DNA from: Litoditis marina
Taxonomy: Eukaryota; Nematoda; Chromadorea; Rhabditida; Rhabditidae
DNA length: 64,000 nucleotides
Assembly: GCA_964036275.1 (NCBI GenBank)
Contig: OZ038433.1
Coordinates: 46,495,597-46,559,596 of the forward strand
Direction of reading: 5' to 3'
Made by a program: the position numbers and the translations under genes. The notes under the pieces are model-generated. The model was not told the DNA's origin and searched no databases. It worked only from the letters and a program-made list of their open reading frames with translations. This document shows, in pieces, positions 37,801 to 50,334 of this stretch. Position 1 is the first letter of the stretch, and each line of letters opens with the position of its first letter.

Positions 37801-40800
37801 TTGTAGGGAAATAGGCCTTGTATGACCCGAAATCAGCATTTTTTTCGTATGTAACGTTCTGTGTACTTTTCACAGCATTCGAGGTAAATTCGCTCTGTTA
37901 TGCTGTGTGTGGAGTTAGATCTTGGTGAATCTTTGGCGTAATTGAAAAACTTTGGCACCTTGGCAAGCAATGCACAATTCAAAGTTGATAATACTTTGCA
38001 GGGACAGGGTGACACTGTAGTGTGGTTCTGAGTTGCCTTGCTTGTGCTTGAATGATCAAACTACAACTTATATTTGATCATATCCTGTAGTTGCTTGTTC
38101 CGTTGCAATTGAGCAGCACGTGTGGGTGCAATGACGGATGAAAATGAGCTCTTTTTGTTTGTCTATGAATAATGCGTCCGCTCAATCGTAGTCGGACCAA
38201 AGTATCATTTGTGAAATATTCACTATTCCCTGCAACTTTGCCCAATTTAGTATGAAGGGGTGCGTAGTTGGTAAATATGAAAGATTCGGGTTAGAGAACA
38301 AGAAATTAGGAGGGGGGTCAAAGTATAAGTAGTAGGTTCTGCTCAGTAATAAAATGTTACGTTCCACATCCAAATATGACGATAAATGTAACTTTTACAC
38401 TCACGCTTCCATAACCTCAAATCACCCGCTTCTAAGAAGAAAAAACACCGATCTCGTTTGATAATTGTTTCTTATAAAAACCCTGTTAGTGACAGTTGGA
38501 GAAAAGTGACGTCATGTAAACTATTAGACGAAGGTGGACTCACCATGTAGAATGTATAGAAACATCAGCAATTGTGTACTTAGTTTTCGCACGTTTCTAA
38601 ACTTCGCTGTATTTACGTGTTTCACGTGACCTAGAAGTTTACGTGATCTTTCGCACTTGAACTGCCTTTCTTTATTGTCTTCGTGCAGTTTGCATGATGA
38701 TCAGTGAGATTAACTCGATGTGTATAATTAGATGGAGAGGGGGAATTGAGACAATTTGCGACTGAAAATGAACACGTTCACTGGAATTGCCAGGAAATAG
38801 ACATGATTCGTGATTCGTTATGTGATTCATTTTCCTCAACGAAACGAAAGTGAACGGACTTAGGTGGGAACAAAAGGGGCGGGGCTTAAGAAAACTTGGT
38901 TGTAGCTTGATCTCAATGCGCGCCATAATTTACGAATTTTGATCAAATAGCAGAGTGCTTGAACTAGAAACACAGCGAAATAGGGGAGCTGCATTACATG
39001 GGCGTGCATTGGAAAAATCGAACCCTATTTCAAAAAAAAAACACGCATGTCTACTTAAATGAGGTTTCAACTCGGTCAATTGGTCGAACAGTTTCTACAG
39101 CCACATATTACAATTAGGTTTATAGATAGATTACAATTGTTTTATTTAAAAAGCTGATTAATTAATGTATATCAACCTACAGTTTGAGTGGTTCATATAA
39201 CAGTTTGTTGTGGTGCTATCATTTTCGACCCAGTGAAAGAGACCGGAAACCAACCATTAATGTTGAAAATATGTTTCATACTACTCCTTACTTGACGCGT
39301 TGCGTGTTGCGCAGTGTTTGTGAACTGCTGTTTGCCTTTATTATCGTTAAACCTGCTCCTCCTCCAAAACCCCCTGAAACCTCAGAATCCTGAATTAGTT
39401 GGAGCAGTCCGAATAGGACTACCAGCTTAATAAGCGTTCGATCTTTCTCAATTTCAGTCGAAGGTGCGCGGTGCGACACGAACTCTTCTGTTGGTCTGCG
39501 GCCTCTATCTCCTATCCAATGTACCGAATGTCGTCATCACAGCATGGGAATTCGTGGACATGAGTTCACTACAAACAGAGTGAGTACAAATGTGTATTTC
39601 CTACCCACAGAGTGTATTATAGTTCGTTTCATTCCCACTGAGACCGGTTGGCATCGTGCCAAGATTTTGGTCGACTATTGCCTAGAGCAAACATAAGTAT
39701 TCTAAAGAACTGTTCTACTTACGCATTCTCATGGAACGTATCTTTAGAAACATTGCAAGCTTCTAAATAACAAACGAGAACCTTGTTACACATTGTGCAT
39801 CCGTATCATAATCGTCGCCGACGGCCTAGATAGGTTATATAATCAACGTGACGCATTCGAACACGTTTCAAAATAGTTAGTTTCGGTATACTACCACAAA
39901 AAACGTAATTCAGTTGCAGTATCACTAAGCTCAAATAGGCGGGTGAGCTATTTGAGCAAATTTTCAATTGAGGTTTTCTCAATGGTTTATTCAAATTTTC
40001 ATTGGTTTTCACTCATACGTTAAAATGTTCTGCCTACCTTGAATGAAAACTTAATAAGCTTTTCGAATAAATAGACAAACGTCCTATAAATCTGCATTGA
40101 AAATTTTCTCAAATAGCTTACCCGGCTATTTGAGCTTAGTGAATACGGCCACTGGTCTCTGAGTGGGATTACTCATATTTGTTGTGTTCAACAAACATCG
40201 AATAAACATATGATAATGTTCTTATTTAATTGCCTTCAGGTTCTTCGAATTCTACATGTTTTCTACTGATTTGGTATCCCTGCTGGTTGTATCAGCATGT
40301 GCACTCCGACTACCCATTTATATGGTTAGCTGTTGTTCTACAACTGTTCTTGTTATAAAAAAGGGAGTACGCAAATACCGTCGCCCCATTTAGTGGGATG
40401 AACTTGTACATGTCATGGAACATTCACCCAATGTAGTAGGCTTGATTAGCTGTGGTTCGAAAATGTGATATATTCCCGCAACCAAATGAATAGTTACGTG
40501 AAGCACGTGACACACATCAGATTCCGAACATGTGCACAGTTCAAATTAACTGATGTCCCTGCACGTTCCAAGTGAATTTGTCAATTTGGTGGTGCATTAT
40601 CTTCCAATTGATCAACACTGTTTGAGCGTCTGGAGAGCCACAGCGTACTACTTTTTAACATTATAACTTCAATAATTGTTTTATTTAAAGTGAATTCTAC
40701 AGCTTTTTTTCTTTATTTCTTCATTTGTCTGAATGTTTCAGCTGAGTAATCCGGAGCTGCGACGGGTGATTACCAGAACAATGCGCAACGACTTCACCAC

Positions 40801-40840
40801 TTATAAGGAGAAGAGCTGCAAAACAATTCAATACGTGTAA
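28822..40840 (+). CDS. Class A 7TM receptor, FMRFamide/neuropeptide-receptor-like
   Basis: Likely G-protein-coupled neuropeptide receptor in the plasma membrane. Nine exons join in phase: 28822-28876, 30025-30116, 32342-32419, 33698-33822, 35427-35607, 36123-36341, 39458-39579, 40240-40324, 40742-40840, giving 351 residues. TM1 ends NALIFYCLF; TM2 has LILSLFDIIISICYAPVIL with the conserved Asp; TM3 ends LVGALFERYL, the E/DRY motif; TM4 is LCALIVALVTKGGIV; extracellular loop 2 has a Cys (NVTCK); TM5 is FITVFLPFILLLIINV with the conserved Pro; TM6 is LLLVCGLYLLSNVPNVVITA; TM7 ends ACALRLPIYML, with LPIY replacing NPxxY, then helix 8 NPELRRVITR. These spacings resemble nematode FRPR receptors more than chemoreceptor families. 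The start is uncertain: the frame is open upstream to an ATG at 28768, and a possible acceptor (CTCCAG) precedes the chosen ATG. Introns hold CT tracts and foldback repeats. Confidence 0.85.
31390..31602. mobile_element. Foldback element with CCATTCCTACTGAGACTCCT ends
   Basis: The 26-base end CCATTCCTACTGAGACTCCT.. is repeated inverted at about 31577-31602 (AGGAGTCTCAGTAGGAATGG). A relative of one end is at about 31000-31025. In an intron of the peptide-receptor-like gene. Confidence 0.75.
33951..34021 (-). repeat. CACGTG-type inverted-repeat element, truncated copy
   Basis: AACGTGCAATGATAAAGTAC, then CTAACTCCACGTTACTATTC and CACTTCTAGTATA, matching the left half of the copy at 42420-42550 in reverse. 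Confidence 0.65.
34655..34795. repeat. CT-rich polypyrimidine tract
   Basis: About 140 bases of CT runs in a receptor intron, ending in CTCTCTCTCTCTC. The 66-108-residue reading frames crossing it are low complexity and not genes. Confidence 0.8.
39637..39720 (+). repeat. Dispersed repeat CACTGAGAC..GTGCCAAG, copy
   Basis: CCACTGAGACCGGTTGGCAT, then CGTGCCAAGATTTTGG and AGAGCAAACATAAGTATT, closely matching 22176-22256. In a receptor intron. Confidence 0.7.
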
Positions 40841-42070
40841 ATTGTCTACGAGAAGAGAAGAAAAATAATGAATATTCCATTGTGTTTTTTAATTTTACTA
40901 TTATCAATCAATGAATGAAGTGTGTTTTGACATGGAAATTTGGCGGAAAATTACATTTGAGTTATAGGATTTGTCAAACCGTTGTGGACACCGTACCATT
41001 GATTTGGTATGGGACGGGGTTTGGCGAGCAGCCAGTTCGTCTGCGTATCATTGATCTACACACTCTCTCAACTGCTGGCACATAACCAACGACCGCTCGC
41101 CCCGCATCGCTCAATCAATTGAACCCTCTGCTGTCTTTATGGGGTAAATGGCGACTATACGATCATCATGCGTAACAACTAGAGTTCACACGTTTTGAAG
41201 TAATATGCGAAATAAGTGTCGTACTCTCCGTACGCGGGTACGACAGCATTCTACAGACTACTAATCAGATCACCTCATGGGCAACATCTCGCAATATTCT
41301 CATGATGTCTTCATTTTATGCAAACCACTGTCGTTCACAAATCAGAGTTTGGAGAGTTGTATAGCTATCTGTATAGTTTTCACACCACTCTTCTAAGAAT
41401 TGGTAAGAATGATCTCACAGTGTGTACTCTGAATAAAGCAGAAAAATCCTAGTTGTGCACAATTATATTCTTTCTAAGTGCAAGTGTTCATAACTTCAAT
41501 GATCTGAAAATTTACTGCAGGTGAAATAGAGATTTCGCACCTGTGTAACACAGTTCATGAGTTTTTTCAGAATACAATTTCGGACTCTCAATACATTTTG
41601 AATAAATACAAGTAACTTCAAAGCAGATCATACCAGTTGAATTTTGTTATTTCCTTCGTTAATAAATATTCGTTTTATAGTTTTAGTATAATTGCAATAT
41701 TGTAACCTACCATATTACCTGGCGCAGTTTTCATATAAAAGTAAATCAATCAGTTTTTGGTCGAATAGAGTTTGCAATCTATTTGCTGCCCAAAAAAGCC
41801 AAGTGTTTCACGAAATCACCTGAGCTGTTGATTATAGTCATTATCACCCTACGACGTGTGCATTGACAATTAAATATTAAATAAAGGGCACAGATTCTGT
41901 AAAGTAGTGACAGTACACTGTTAGTCAATTGCACAGTCAAGCATTCTAATGGGACATCGTGCACTTTGTCATTGCACGTTTCCTAGTTCTGCTGTGTTTA
42001 ACATGTTTCACGTGACTGTGCGAATTAACTAATAGTACACTGTATTCCATACCATTCTAAATAGGCTCGG
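40841..42070. other. Intergenic region between two 7TM receptor genes
   Basis: Contains the receptor 3' UTR, a copy of the CTACACACTCTCTC repeat (about 41000-41110) and one CACGTG-type element just upstream of the next start codon. No gene seen. Confidence 0.55.
41914..42042 (-). repeat. CACGTG-type inverted-repeat element copy
   Basis: TACACTGTTAGTCAATTGCA at one end and TTTCACGTGACTGTGCG..TAACTAATAGTACACTG at the other, with a CATCGTGCACTTTGTCATTG core. It lies immediately upstream of the Sre start codon, in the likely promoter. Confidence 0.8.
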
Positions 42071-45000
42071 ATGTTGGTCGCCCACGGATCCGGCTGGGAC
42101 ATTTTCCTGTTCATCAATGTCAATCAATCGATTGTTGACAACACTTCTACCTTCGAACACAGTACGTCCAGTTACAGTTACAGTAGTTACACATTTGAGT
42201 TTTGGCAATTATTGTAGTTTCAGTAGTTACAGTTCGAAAAGTCGTAATAGCTTCATGAATTATGAGTCTAGTGTAAAGAGGAAAAACGAAGGAGGTTCTG
42301 TACAAAGCAGGTTTATACATTCTACGTTGCCATATTCCGCTGTGTTTGAAGTTTGATCCCACTTTCTTCTCGTTCAAAATTCTCTAGAGTGTATCAACAT
42401 TAATCCATCATTGTTATTATACTAGAAGTAAATTGAATAGTCACGGAAAGTTAGTATTCTAATAAGGAATCGTGCACTTTATCATTGCAAGTTTCTGAGT
42501 TCTGCTGTGTTCAACATGTTTCACGTGACTGTGCAATTGACTAACAGTATAGTTTCTCTTTTAACGCTCCCTTGTAAGATGGTGATGTCTTTGTCGACAT
42601 TATCCCTAGGGCCCCGTATTCGGCATAGAAACTTAGTTCACCTTATGATATCTGTCACTTGAACATGTGTTTTCTTTCTATGCTCGAATGAATCATTATT
42701 ATACCACGCAAAACATTTGGTAGCGCCCTATAACTCACGACTGAACTTCTATTACTGACGTAGCACTCTCAACTCTCTGTAGCGGATTGGTTATCATTAC
42801 TAGCTATATTCGCTAGTAGTCTTCACAAGGAGTTAGAAAATACTTTCTCTGAGTGAATGCGTTCAACAAATTAGTCAAGTATCCGTTTCAACTTCGAGGA
42901 TACCACCGCCGCATGTAGACAGAGCACTTGGTGCGGACAGAAGATAACCAATGAACAGTTCATATAGTGAAACGATAAATGACATCAGAAATTTTGAACA
43001 ACTAATACTAATTCACTTAATACGTACTCAGTACATGCGGTAGGTCCTAGTTTGTTCGCTACATTAGTGGAGTGTTTCAATGCGACTCTATAGCAAACCA
43101 TAGAATGGACAAATGTTATGTACTTTTCATCCAGAGGGGTTGAAATGAAATAAATGTTTCAGGTCTGTTCAACCTGATATTTGTGTCCGAGATAATTGCC
43201 ATATTGTTCTGTGTTGTGACTCATTGGAAGTTTGTTTCCTTTCTCTTCGCTTCGAGAATTTTCCATAGAAACCTCGTATACATCGTATCTATAACTACGG
43301 TCGAACACTACTTTGCTCTCTCTAGTCGACTTATTCTATTCTATTTTCAACTGAACGAAAGCTATGATAAAGGTAATGTGCCAAGCGATCATCATTCTAT
43401 TTGACTCAATAATATCGCTTAGGACATTGTTTTATGATTTAAAAGACGACAGGCATATAAACCTTGAATTGTCAAACTACTTTCATGAACCCCCCCCCCC
43501 CCCCCCCCCCTTTGCGAGAAACTTCACTGGTTCACCAGCGGTTATCGATTTCAGATTTGGAATACTTCATACAATGCAAGAGAAGGTTCTCAGAGAAACC
43601 TAGAATGCTAGTGAGAAGCACGGTTGAAATCCAATTTTAAGACTTTTTTTTAAAATTTTTCCAATTCCAATTTTTTATTTAAAGCGCATAGTTTCTGCTA
43701 TTCTGTCACATTTTCACTTTGTGAACGTGAAAGTTTTTCAAACACTTGAGTGTTTCAGATGTGGTGAGTGGTCTGATTTGCATCATGGCCTCGGCGATTC
43801 GCTACTATCTCTACCTGAATGCGTTTCTAATTCTCCCCGCCGTGGTGTTTGAAAGATTCTTCTCATTTTTCTATCTCTTGGACTATGAACAGAAAAAGAG
43901 ATACCATATTTCTATTTGTATCATTGTGGTTACTCGGATACTGGCTGTAATCTTTGTACTTACTGTGATGTTGGGTAAGCTGTCTTCAGAGCATGTATCC
44001 TTAAAGGAGGACGATTATGTGGACCAATCCGAACGCTTCGGTCCTTTAACCTGCAATACATTTCTCAATTGCAGTTTAAAGAACCAATACTTCGGGATCG
44101 GTCCACATAATCGCCTGAATTTAAACATCCCGTCAAGTTGATCACATTCTGCGTCTCTTCTTTTGCGCACTATTTCCCGACACTCGTTACCCGACGGGAA
44201 GTAAGAGCAAAAAAAAATAGTGTATGTACGAGGAGACGCAGATTGGGATACAAACGCCAGGATCTTGAAAAGCGAACTGTACGCGAAATTGATAGAATAG
44301 TCACGTGAAACTTAAAAAAAAATCGGGAAACGTATCATGGGTTTCGCGAATAGTTATGCATTTCACACGTTTTACATGATTATTCATCCCACTGTGGTAC
44401 AGTGTAGAGCCACACAAATGTTTCATTGGTCCAATGTTTCATGGCTTATACAAAATATCAATCTGAAGCCTGGTCTGTTTGGTAGCCTAACATCCCCCAG
44501 AAATTGTGAGTATGGAACTGTGCGTGTGACTATAAAAACCAATTGCTGACAAATAACGATATTATTGAAGGAAAGCGTTAATTTTGATGAAACTAATTAT
44601 ACAAATTGGTGTTATAGGTGCCGTTTCTAATCATTGTTTATTTCTATCTAGATACCGTCCAATTGTGAATTTATCCACACATTTAAAGTTATAAAGTACA
44701 TATTGATACCAAAAACACATTCCAAAGATAAGAGTTTAGCCATATCATTGTAAAAACCGAAATCGGTGTATGGTTTGCGAACAAAAAAATGAAATAGAAA
44801 AAGGAGACTAACCTATAACACTGGAACGTATAGCTGTAAGCGTTTTAAATAACAAGCAGATTTATTTAATTTAGATTCAAAACGGGTTTTCAAGGCAATA
44901 AGAAACATAGAGGCTCTGATGTTAGCCACTTAGTTGCACTATGCTTACCCAAGAAAACGAATGAAATACTACAGAATTATGTCAGCTCAATGTTCCATGA

Positions 45001-46619
45001 TGTATGTCTTTTTTGCAGCCCCTCCACCGCATAGAACACTAGTTTGGTCTTTGTGGATCATATTTCTACTCACGATGTCTCTCATTTCGTTTCTGGTAAG
45101 TTTGAGTTTGTTTGAGTGTGAATAGACTAGTTTTTAAACGACTGTGTTTTTAAAAATAATCTTACAAAATTAAAATTAAAATTACAAAATTCGATAACTA
45201 CAGAAAAAAACACTTGTCTTCTGAATGTTTCACTTTTTATATGCTATAGAAACATTTGCGAACGATAAATCGCTCACGCTACAATTGTGAACTTCAGACC
45301 GCATTGAAATGTTTCAGGTCTTTATGCGTATATATCACAGTAATCGCAGGACATTGCGAAGTATGAAAAGCGAGAAGGTGCACAAGAGATACTCCCTTTC
45401 TGCCAGATTCCAGCTGGAAGAGAACACCAAGGCGTTAAAGGTGGGAATACATTATTTTACTAGTAATAGATAGAACAGTCGCGTGAAACGTTAGTTGATG
45501 AATTATGGGAAACAGGGCAATTGAGAATTGCACTCTCGTCTCGGAACACGGTCTTGTAACCTAGTTATTAAGAGAGTATCCGCAGACGGTAAAACAAACT
45601 AGCCGAAGTAGTGTTCTGAACAAGTCGACATAAATGTGTATTTCTGTCAGCATGCTCACACGAAGAGTGAAGAAACAACAGAATCGATTGCCCATTCTAC
45701 ACTCTGCGGTGTTGGCAACATTGTTCAATGCATTTATTGAATAAGTTGAATGTGTCAATCATGCTTCTTTACAGCTTCTGCGAAACCTAATTTTTCTCTC
45801 CTCGTTCGCCAACTCCTTTGCTGTGCTGATCATGACTATTCTGGTATTCTTACCGGAAGAAAGTGTTGTGTGTCATCTCGTATTTGCCCTACTCGACTGT
45901 GGAATATCATGGTCGGTTATATAGTGCGAGCCAAATTTATAAAATATCTAGTCTCATGTGACACGAACCGGGTCCAAAACTTTGAAGGCGCGGACGCTAA
46001 CCACAACAACCACAATATCCACTGGGCTTATAGTAACGTGGGTGAACCGTTAATTTATGTTCTCACAGAGCACAAAGTGAGATATACGTATACCACCGTC
46101 TTTCTTCAAGCGACGTCCAAACTCTTCATTTATCCTACAAAGACATAAAAGGTAGAATCGATAACGCTCTTTCAGAAACATTAGCGCAAATTTTTTGCGT
46201 TCGGCAAGCTACACAAGCGAGAGAACATGCAGGTCAATGAGGCCGCAGACAGGCTAAAACATTCTACTTCTCTCTGACCTGCGCAGTCCCTCGCGGAGGC
46301 AACTACAGAAAAGGCTGACCAGTTGAGGGGGAACTGTCTCAGTGAGGCAAGCGGTTGATATTTTCTGGCAGAAGTGAAAGAAGATGTAGATCAAAAATAC
46401 GCAGACGAGTTGGCCGCTGCTGAAGTGATGGAAGCTATATATTACAGGTACGGTGCCCTTCTATTCGTGACAGCCGCACTGTCGATTGAAGAACTTTCCT
46501 CAAAAATATTCGCCATGTTTTCTTGTTCTGGAAAAAGAGGAGAAGTGACACCACACGTAGAGAGAAGGGTGTCCGAAACACATGTATATTTCTCTCAGTT
46601 GGCAGCGGCTTGGGACTGA
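42071..46619 (+). CDS. Sre-family 7TM chemoreceptor (3' end unresolved)
   Basis: Nematode-specific chemosensory GPCR family Sre (Pfam 7TM_GPCR Sre), expected in sensory neuron cilia. Exons joining in phase: 42071-42158, 43163-43372, 43759-43974, 45019-45095, 45318-45440, 45775-45911. Start MLVAHGSGWDIFLFINVNQS. TM1 is FVSEIIAILFCVVTHW; RIFHRNL precedes TM2; TM3 ends AVVFERFFSFFYLLDYEQKK, matching the family's E-R-x-x-A/S-x-x-Y-L-x-D-Y-E signature; TM4 is ISICIIVVTRILAVIFV; the third loop YSLSARFQLEENTKALKLLR is strongly Sre-like; TM6 is LSSFANSFAVLIMTILVFLP. TM7 starts VVCHLVFALLDCGIS, and the rest is uncertain. One continuation is an exon at 46034-46148 (GEPLIYVLTEHKVR, own stop); another is 46372-46619, which ends ETHVYFSQLAAAWD, like Sre C-termini. 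I could not join both in phase, so the end may be damaged or my splice sites wrong. Confidence 0.82.
42420..42550 (+). mobile_element. CACGTG-type inverted-repeat element, best copy
   Basis: Starts TACTAGAAGTAAATTGAATA then GTCACG; core TCGTGCACTTTATCATTGCA and GTTTCTGAGTTCTGCTGTGT; ends TTTCACGTGACTGTGCAATT then GACTAACAGTA. The ends are imperfect inverted repeats around CACGTG. At least seven copies in the window. In Sre intron 1. Confidence 0.85.
43490..43510 (+). repeat. Poly-C run of 21
   Basis: Homopolymer C in an Sre intron. Similar G runs lie at 60356-60368 and 60837-60858. Confidence 0.95.
44008..44117. mobile_element. Small inverted-repeat element (AGGACGA ends), copy 2
   Basis: AGGACGATTATGTGGACCAA at the left, TTGGTCC-type GGTCCACATAATCGCCT at the right. 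Shares the body CAACGCTTCGGTCC-type segment with the copy at 10768-10885. In an Sre intron. Confidence 0.8.
44147..44250. mobile_element. Small inverted-repeat element (TCTGCGTCTC ends), copy 1
   Basis: TTCTGCGTCTC at the left, GGAGACGCAGATTGGGA at the right, with GCACTATTTC..AATAGTGTATG inside. Related copies at 63350-63446 and, diverged, at about 55140-55240. Confidence 0.8.
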
Positions 46620-48046
46620 AGCTCGTATCATATCAATTATTAATATTGTATAATTATTAATATTTCACATTATGAAATGAGCACAATACTTAAAAAAAAC
46701 AAGGAAATTTTTCCTATTCTACATCTATCTAATTTTTGCTAGAGTTATCACTTGTTCAACAAACATACGACAAATATTGTTCACGTTGTCATTCGTTTGA
46801 TTTGGCGTCTAATTAACTCTGAGTCACACTTTCACTGAATGTTCTTATTTTAATTCTCATCTGCGGCCGTATTTGAAATTCTCCGATGGCCGGGTAACTA
46901 TTTGACCCGAATTTCAATAACCAAATTATGGTCATTATAATTATTTTCCAAACTATTCACACGCAAGTTAGCCAGTTTATCCCAAAAAAAAGCAATTCAC
47001 GTATCAATAACAAGTGAGTGAGTAGTCGGCAAAGTGCTCGTAGTTTATGCTTAAATATATTATCTGGCTATTGAAGGTCAAAAAGTACGAACACTGGTTG
47101 AGTTTATCTGCTTTCACTTCCCGCCGGGATACGAGAGTAATGGAATTGTGCGCAAAGTGAGGACGCAGGACGGGGTGAATTCATCTTGGTGCCGGGTAGT
47201 TCTGGCATATGTAATCTGTTGGTAACCTAATCCAGAAACTGGCTATCATTTCAGCTGACTAATGTTTGCTGAAGCTGAAATGGTGACAGGTGTTCGGCTA
47301 GGGTTTAAACGAATTTCAAATTCAGGGCAACTGCGAAAAAAGTAAGCTGGACAAAAAACACAAGAGTATAGTTGTTTAATTTGCACTGAGACTCATTGGC
47401 GGGGTGCCAAGCATTTCGGCTGACTATTTCTTTGAACGAATACAAGTTTCCGGAATGTTTTCTCGTTTACACGTTGTAATAAAGACAATGAAACGCGGAT
47501 AGAACTTTACCGTTTATCCAGAAATACCAATATTGTGAAAATCAGGCTTGAGATTCATTGGCACGCAGACACATTTTCAATAAAAATGGCAAGACTGTTC
47601 ACTGAAGACCCCATATTATGCAGGAGTTCACACGTTAATGATTACCTATAGTCGTCGTCAACGGAAAGGCTGAAGGGTACTGTATATTTCACTTTCCGCT
47701 GTGAAGGCACACCTATCTTCGATTCCAAATCTTGGCGGTTATGACCTCTAAAAGCGCAGTAGTTAGCACCCTGCTACGAAACTTTTGCTCGCAGGTTCGA
47801 ATCCGGCGAGCGACAGAAATTCATAAATTTGGCACTCCCTATAACACTACGTTTTGGAATTCCATTGAGAAGATTTGTGTTATGAATGAACTATGAAATT
47901 AATTTGTTCGTATGAATGACGTGAGAAACTTATGCTGATTAACTACAAAGAAGAGAAAATGTAAAAAAGTTGCGCTCAGCTAAATACGTGACAATGTGAA
48001 AAAGAACCAACACATTAGTTAAACTAGAACTGATACAACTCGATTC
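46620..48046. other. Intergenic region with repeat copies
   Basis: Contains a copy of the CACTGAGAC..GTGCCAAG repeat (47386-47460) and a tRNA-related repeat (47634-47835). No coding exon recognised. Confidence 0.55.
47634..47835 (+). mobile_element. tRNA-related SINE candidate, copy 1
   Basis: Shares with 51268-51480 the order: GTCGTC(A/G)(T/C)CAACGGAA, a 70-base middle with TCTTCGATTCCA and TTGGCGGTTAT, then CCCTGCTACGAAACTTTTGC, the B-box GGTTCGAATCC, GGCGAG and AGAAATT. An A-box-like GCGCAGTAGTTAGC lies about 30 bases upstream of the B box, so an internal Pol III promoter is plausible. It sits just upstream of a LINE fragment. Confidence 0.75.
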
Positions 48047-50334
48047 TTGATTTCATTTTTCAATTCTCGTTTTCATCTTGTTCAAATACATTCGTTGAAC
48101 AAAATTATTCCGGATTATCAATACGGTTTTCGAGAGAAAAGTTCGGTAGTTCATAATTTGTTATCCTCTCACAACGTTTGGTTGAAAGCAATTTCATCAA
48201 AACAATGTGTTGATGTCGTGTACTTTGATTTTGCCAAAGCATTTGATACAGTAGCAATTCCGAAACTCATTCATAAGTTGCATTAAATTGGTATTTGTGA
48301 TCCCTTGCTAAGTTGGTTCTCTTCATTCTTGAACGATCGCTCTTTTCACGTACGTGTGAACAATAATTGCTCTGATTCTCGTTCAGTATTATCTGGTGTT
48401 CCACAAGGATCTGTTCTTGGCCCCATTTTGTTCTCAATATTCATTCATGATGTTCATCTCAATCTTCCTTCGTATCCAAATATTCATATTAACGCATTTG
48501 CCGATGATATTAAATTATTTGTTGTTTTCGAAAAAGAGAACAAAGTTGCCCGGGCACGATTTCAGACGGTTATTGATTCATTTACACGTTGGGTGAAAAA
48601 TTGGCAGCTCACTTTAGCAGTAGAAAAATGTAATGTAATTCATCTTGGTGCAAAGAATCCTCATTCCAATTATTTTGTCAATTCTACTTTTAAATGTGGT
48701 TTCCGATTGCAGAGATTTGGGTGTTGTAGTTTCGAGTACTTTATCACATCGCGCAAACATTGATATGCGTTACAAAAAGGCCATGTGCCAATTATCTCTA
48801 CTACTGCGCACAGTAAATGTGAAAAACAGCGAAATCTTGTTGAGGTGTTACAACACATATGTCCTTCCAATCGTTGAGTTTGGGTGTCAGATCTGGAGCC
48901 CATTTTTGATGTTGGAGTCGAAGAAGATAGAAAAGGTACAGGAATTATTTACCAGAGTAGTGTATTACAGATGTTTCCCAAACCAAAATTATCCATTCGA
49001 ACTACCATCGTACCAAGTCAGATGCAAAAAGCTGGGTTTACATAGTTTGGCATTCAGAAGAGTTATATTTGATCTTACTTTGGCATTTAAAATCATTAAA
49101 GGAGCATGTATTCTCAAATTCCCTTCAGTATACAAGTATCGGTTTCACAATGGTAGAAGAGGTAGTCATTCGTTTCATGTTGAAAATACAAAGGTAAATC
49201 AGAGGTATTATTCGTTTGCATTACGCACAGCCAGGTGGTTAAATATGTTATCTAATCACGATAGTACGATTCTCAGGTTAAAATCGCTCAGGTCATTCAA
49301 GAAACGACTTTCAGAAATTGATATTTGCAAGGTTTTGAAATTACAAGTGAAGTTTTAGTTTGTTGTAAATCTAATCATTTGTTTAATTGAAGTTTCAGGT
49401 TCATTTCAGAGGGAGTCAGCCGTCTTTATATAATGTTATGATTGGAGAATTTCCAAAAATCTTAGACACCAAACAGATTTGTCTGTTTTGAAGGGTTTGA
49501 TTGAATTTCTACTGTGTTTTTCAAACATCGGGTAAGTAATCATTTGCTTTTAAAATGTTCATTTCACACAAAACATTTGCTATGTGAATGTACGGAAATC
49601 TAGAATTTGCGGGTCATCCTTCAAGGTCATCCTATAAATTTACCCAAATTTCGCTCTGTATGGCTCAAGTGTGTATATGTTTATTTTCCAGATTGGCCTC
49701 TTTCACGTTCATCTCTCTTTTTAATGTCATTAAGACACAATGTAGATGTAGGCCAAGTAATATTTATATAAACCTAGTTCGTCGTAATTTTACTTTAGTT
49801 TAGTAGGTATATAACAGTAGATTCTCAATTCAATATAGCAATGTTGTTGTTTCCATGTTTTTTCGGGTAGAGTAGTTTCGTCTTTCATCTAATCTCATTT
49901 TATCAGCAAATTTGAGTTTTTAATGTATCATGTTAGCTTTTTATTTTGATTTTGAGGGATCATGAAATTGTATATTTTATCTTATCTCCCTTCAATTTTC
50001 TTTAAATTCTCTCTTTTCCTACTCTCGGTATCCATATTGTTCATTCTCTCTCGAAGGAGTGTTCCCGACTGGTTATAGATGTAGCTGGTAGCAACCATCA
50101 TGCTACCAGGGGCCCCCTGCCACACTGCCACCTCCCTGCTCCCAGCCTGACCCACTGGATGCATCTTACCGACGAGTTGAACACATTTGATTTTCTTATT
50201 CTGTACCATATTCTTCCTCCATATGTTTTTGTACCGTTGCACATTTTGAGTAATAAATATTATTATCAGTTGGTTTTTCCCGTTTTCTATATGCATATAA
50301 CATGCTTGCTAGTAAATAAATGCATCAATCAAGT
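48047..50334 (+). mobile_element. Non-LTR retrotransposon fragment, CR1/Jockey-like, copy A
   Basis: Reverse transcriptase remains. Motifs in order: VVYFDFAKAFDTV, LSWFSSFLNDRSF, LSGVPQGSVLGPILFSIFIH, INAFADDIKLFVVF (catalytic F-A-D-D), then the conserved tail EILLRCYNTYVLPIVEFGCQ. The frame is broken by a stop at 48284-48286 and by a frameshift near 48690-48700. The endonuclease domain and ORF1 are absent, so it is 5'-truncated. The 3' tail GTAAATAAATGCATCAATCAA ends at about 50334 and resembles the end of copy B. Inactive. Confidence 0.9.

Noticed and set aside
46160..46260. Receptor-like frame KLHKRENMQVNEAADRLKH in the Sre gene
   Set aside because: The DNA is a reverse copy of the dispersed repeat at about 27969-28010, so it is an inserted repeat, not an exon.
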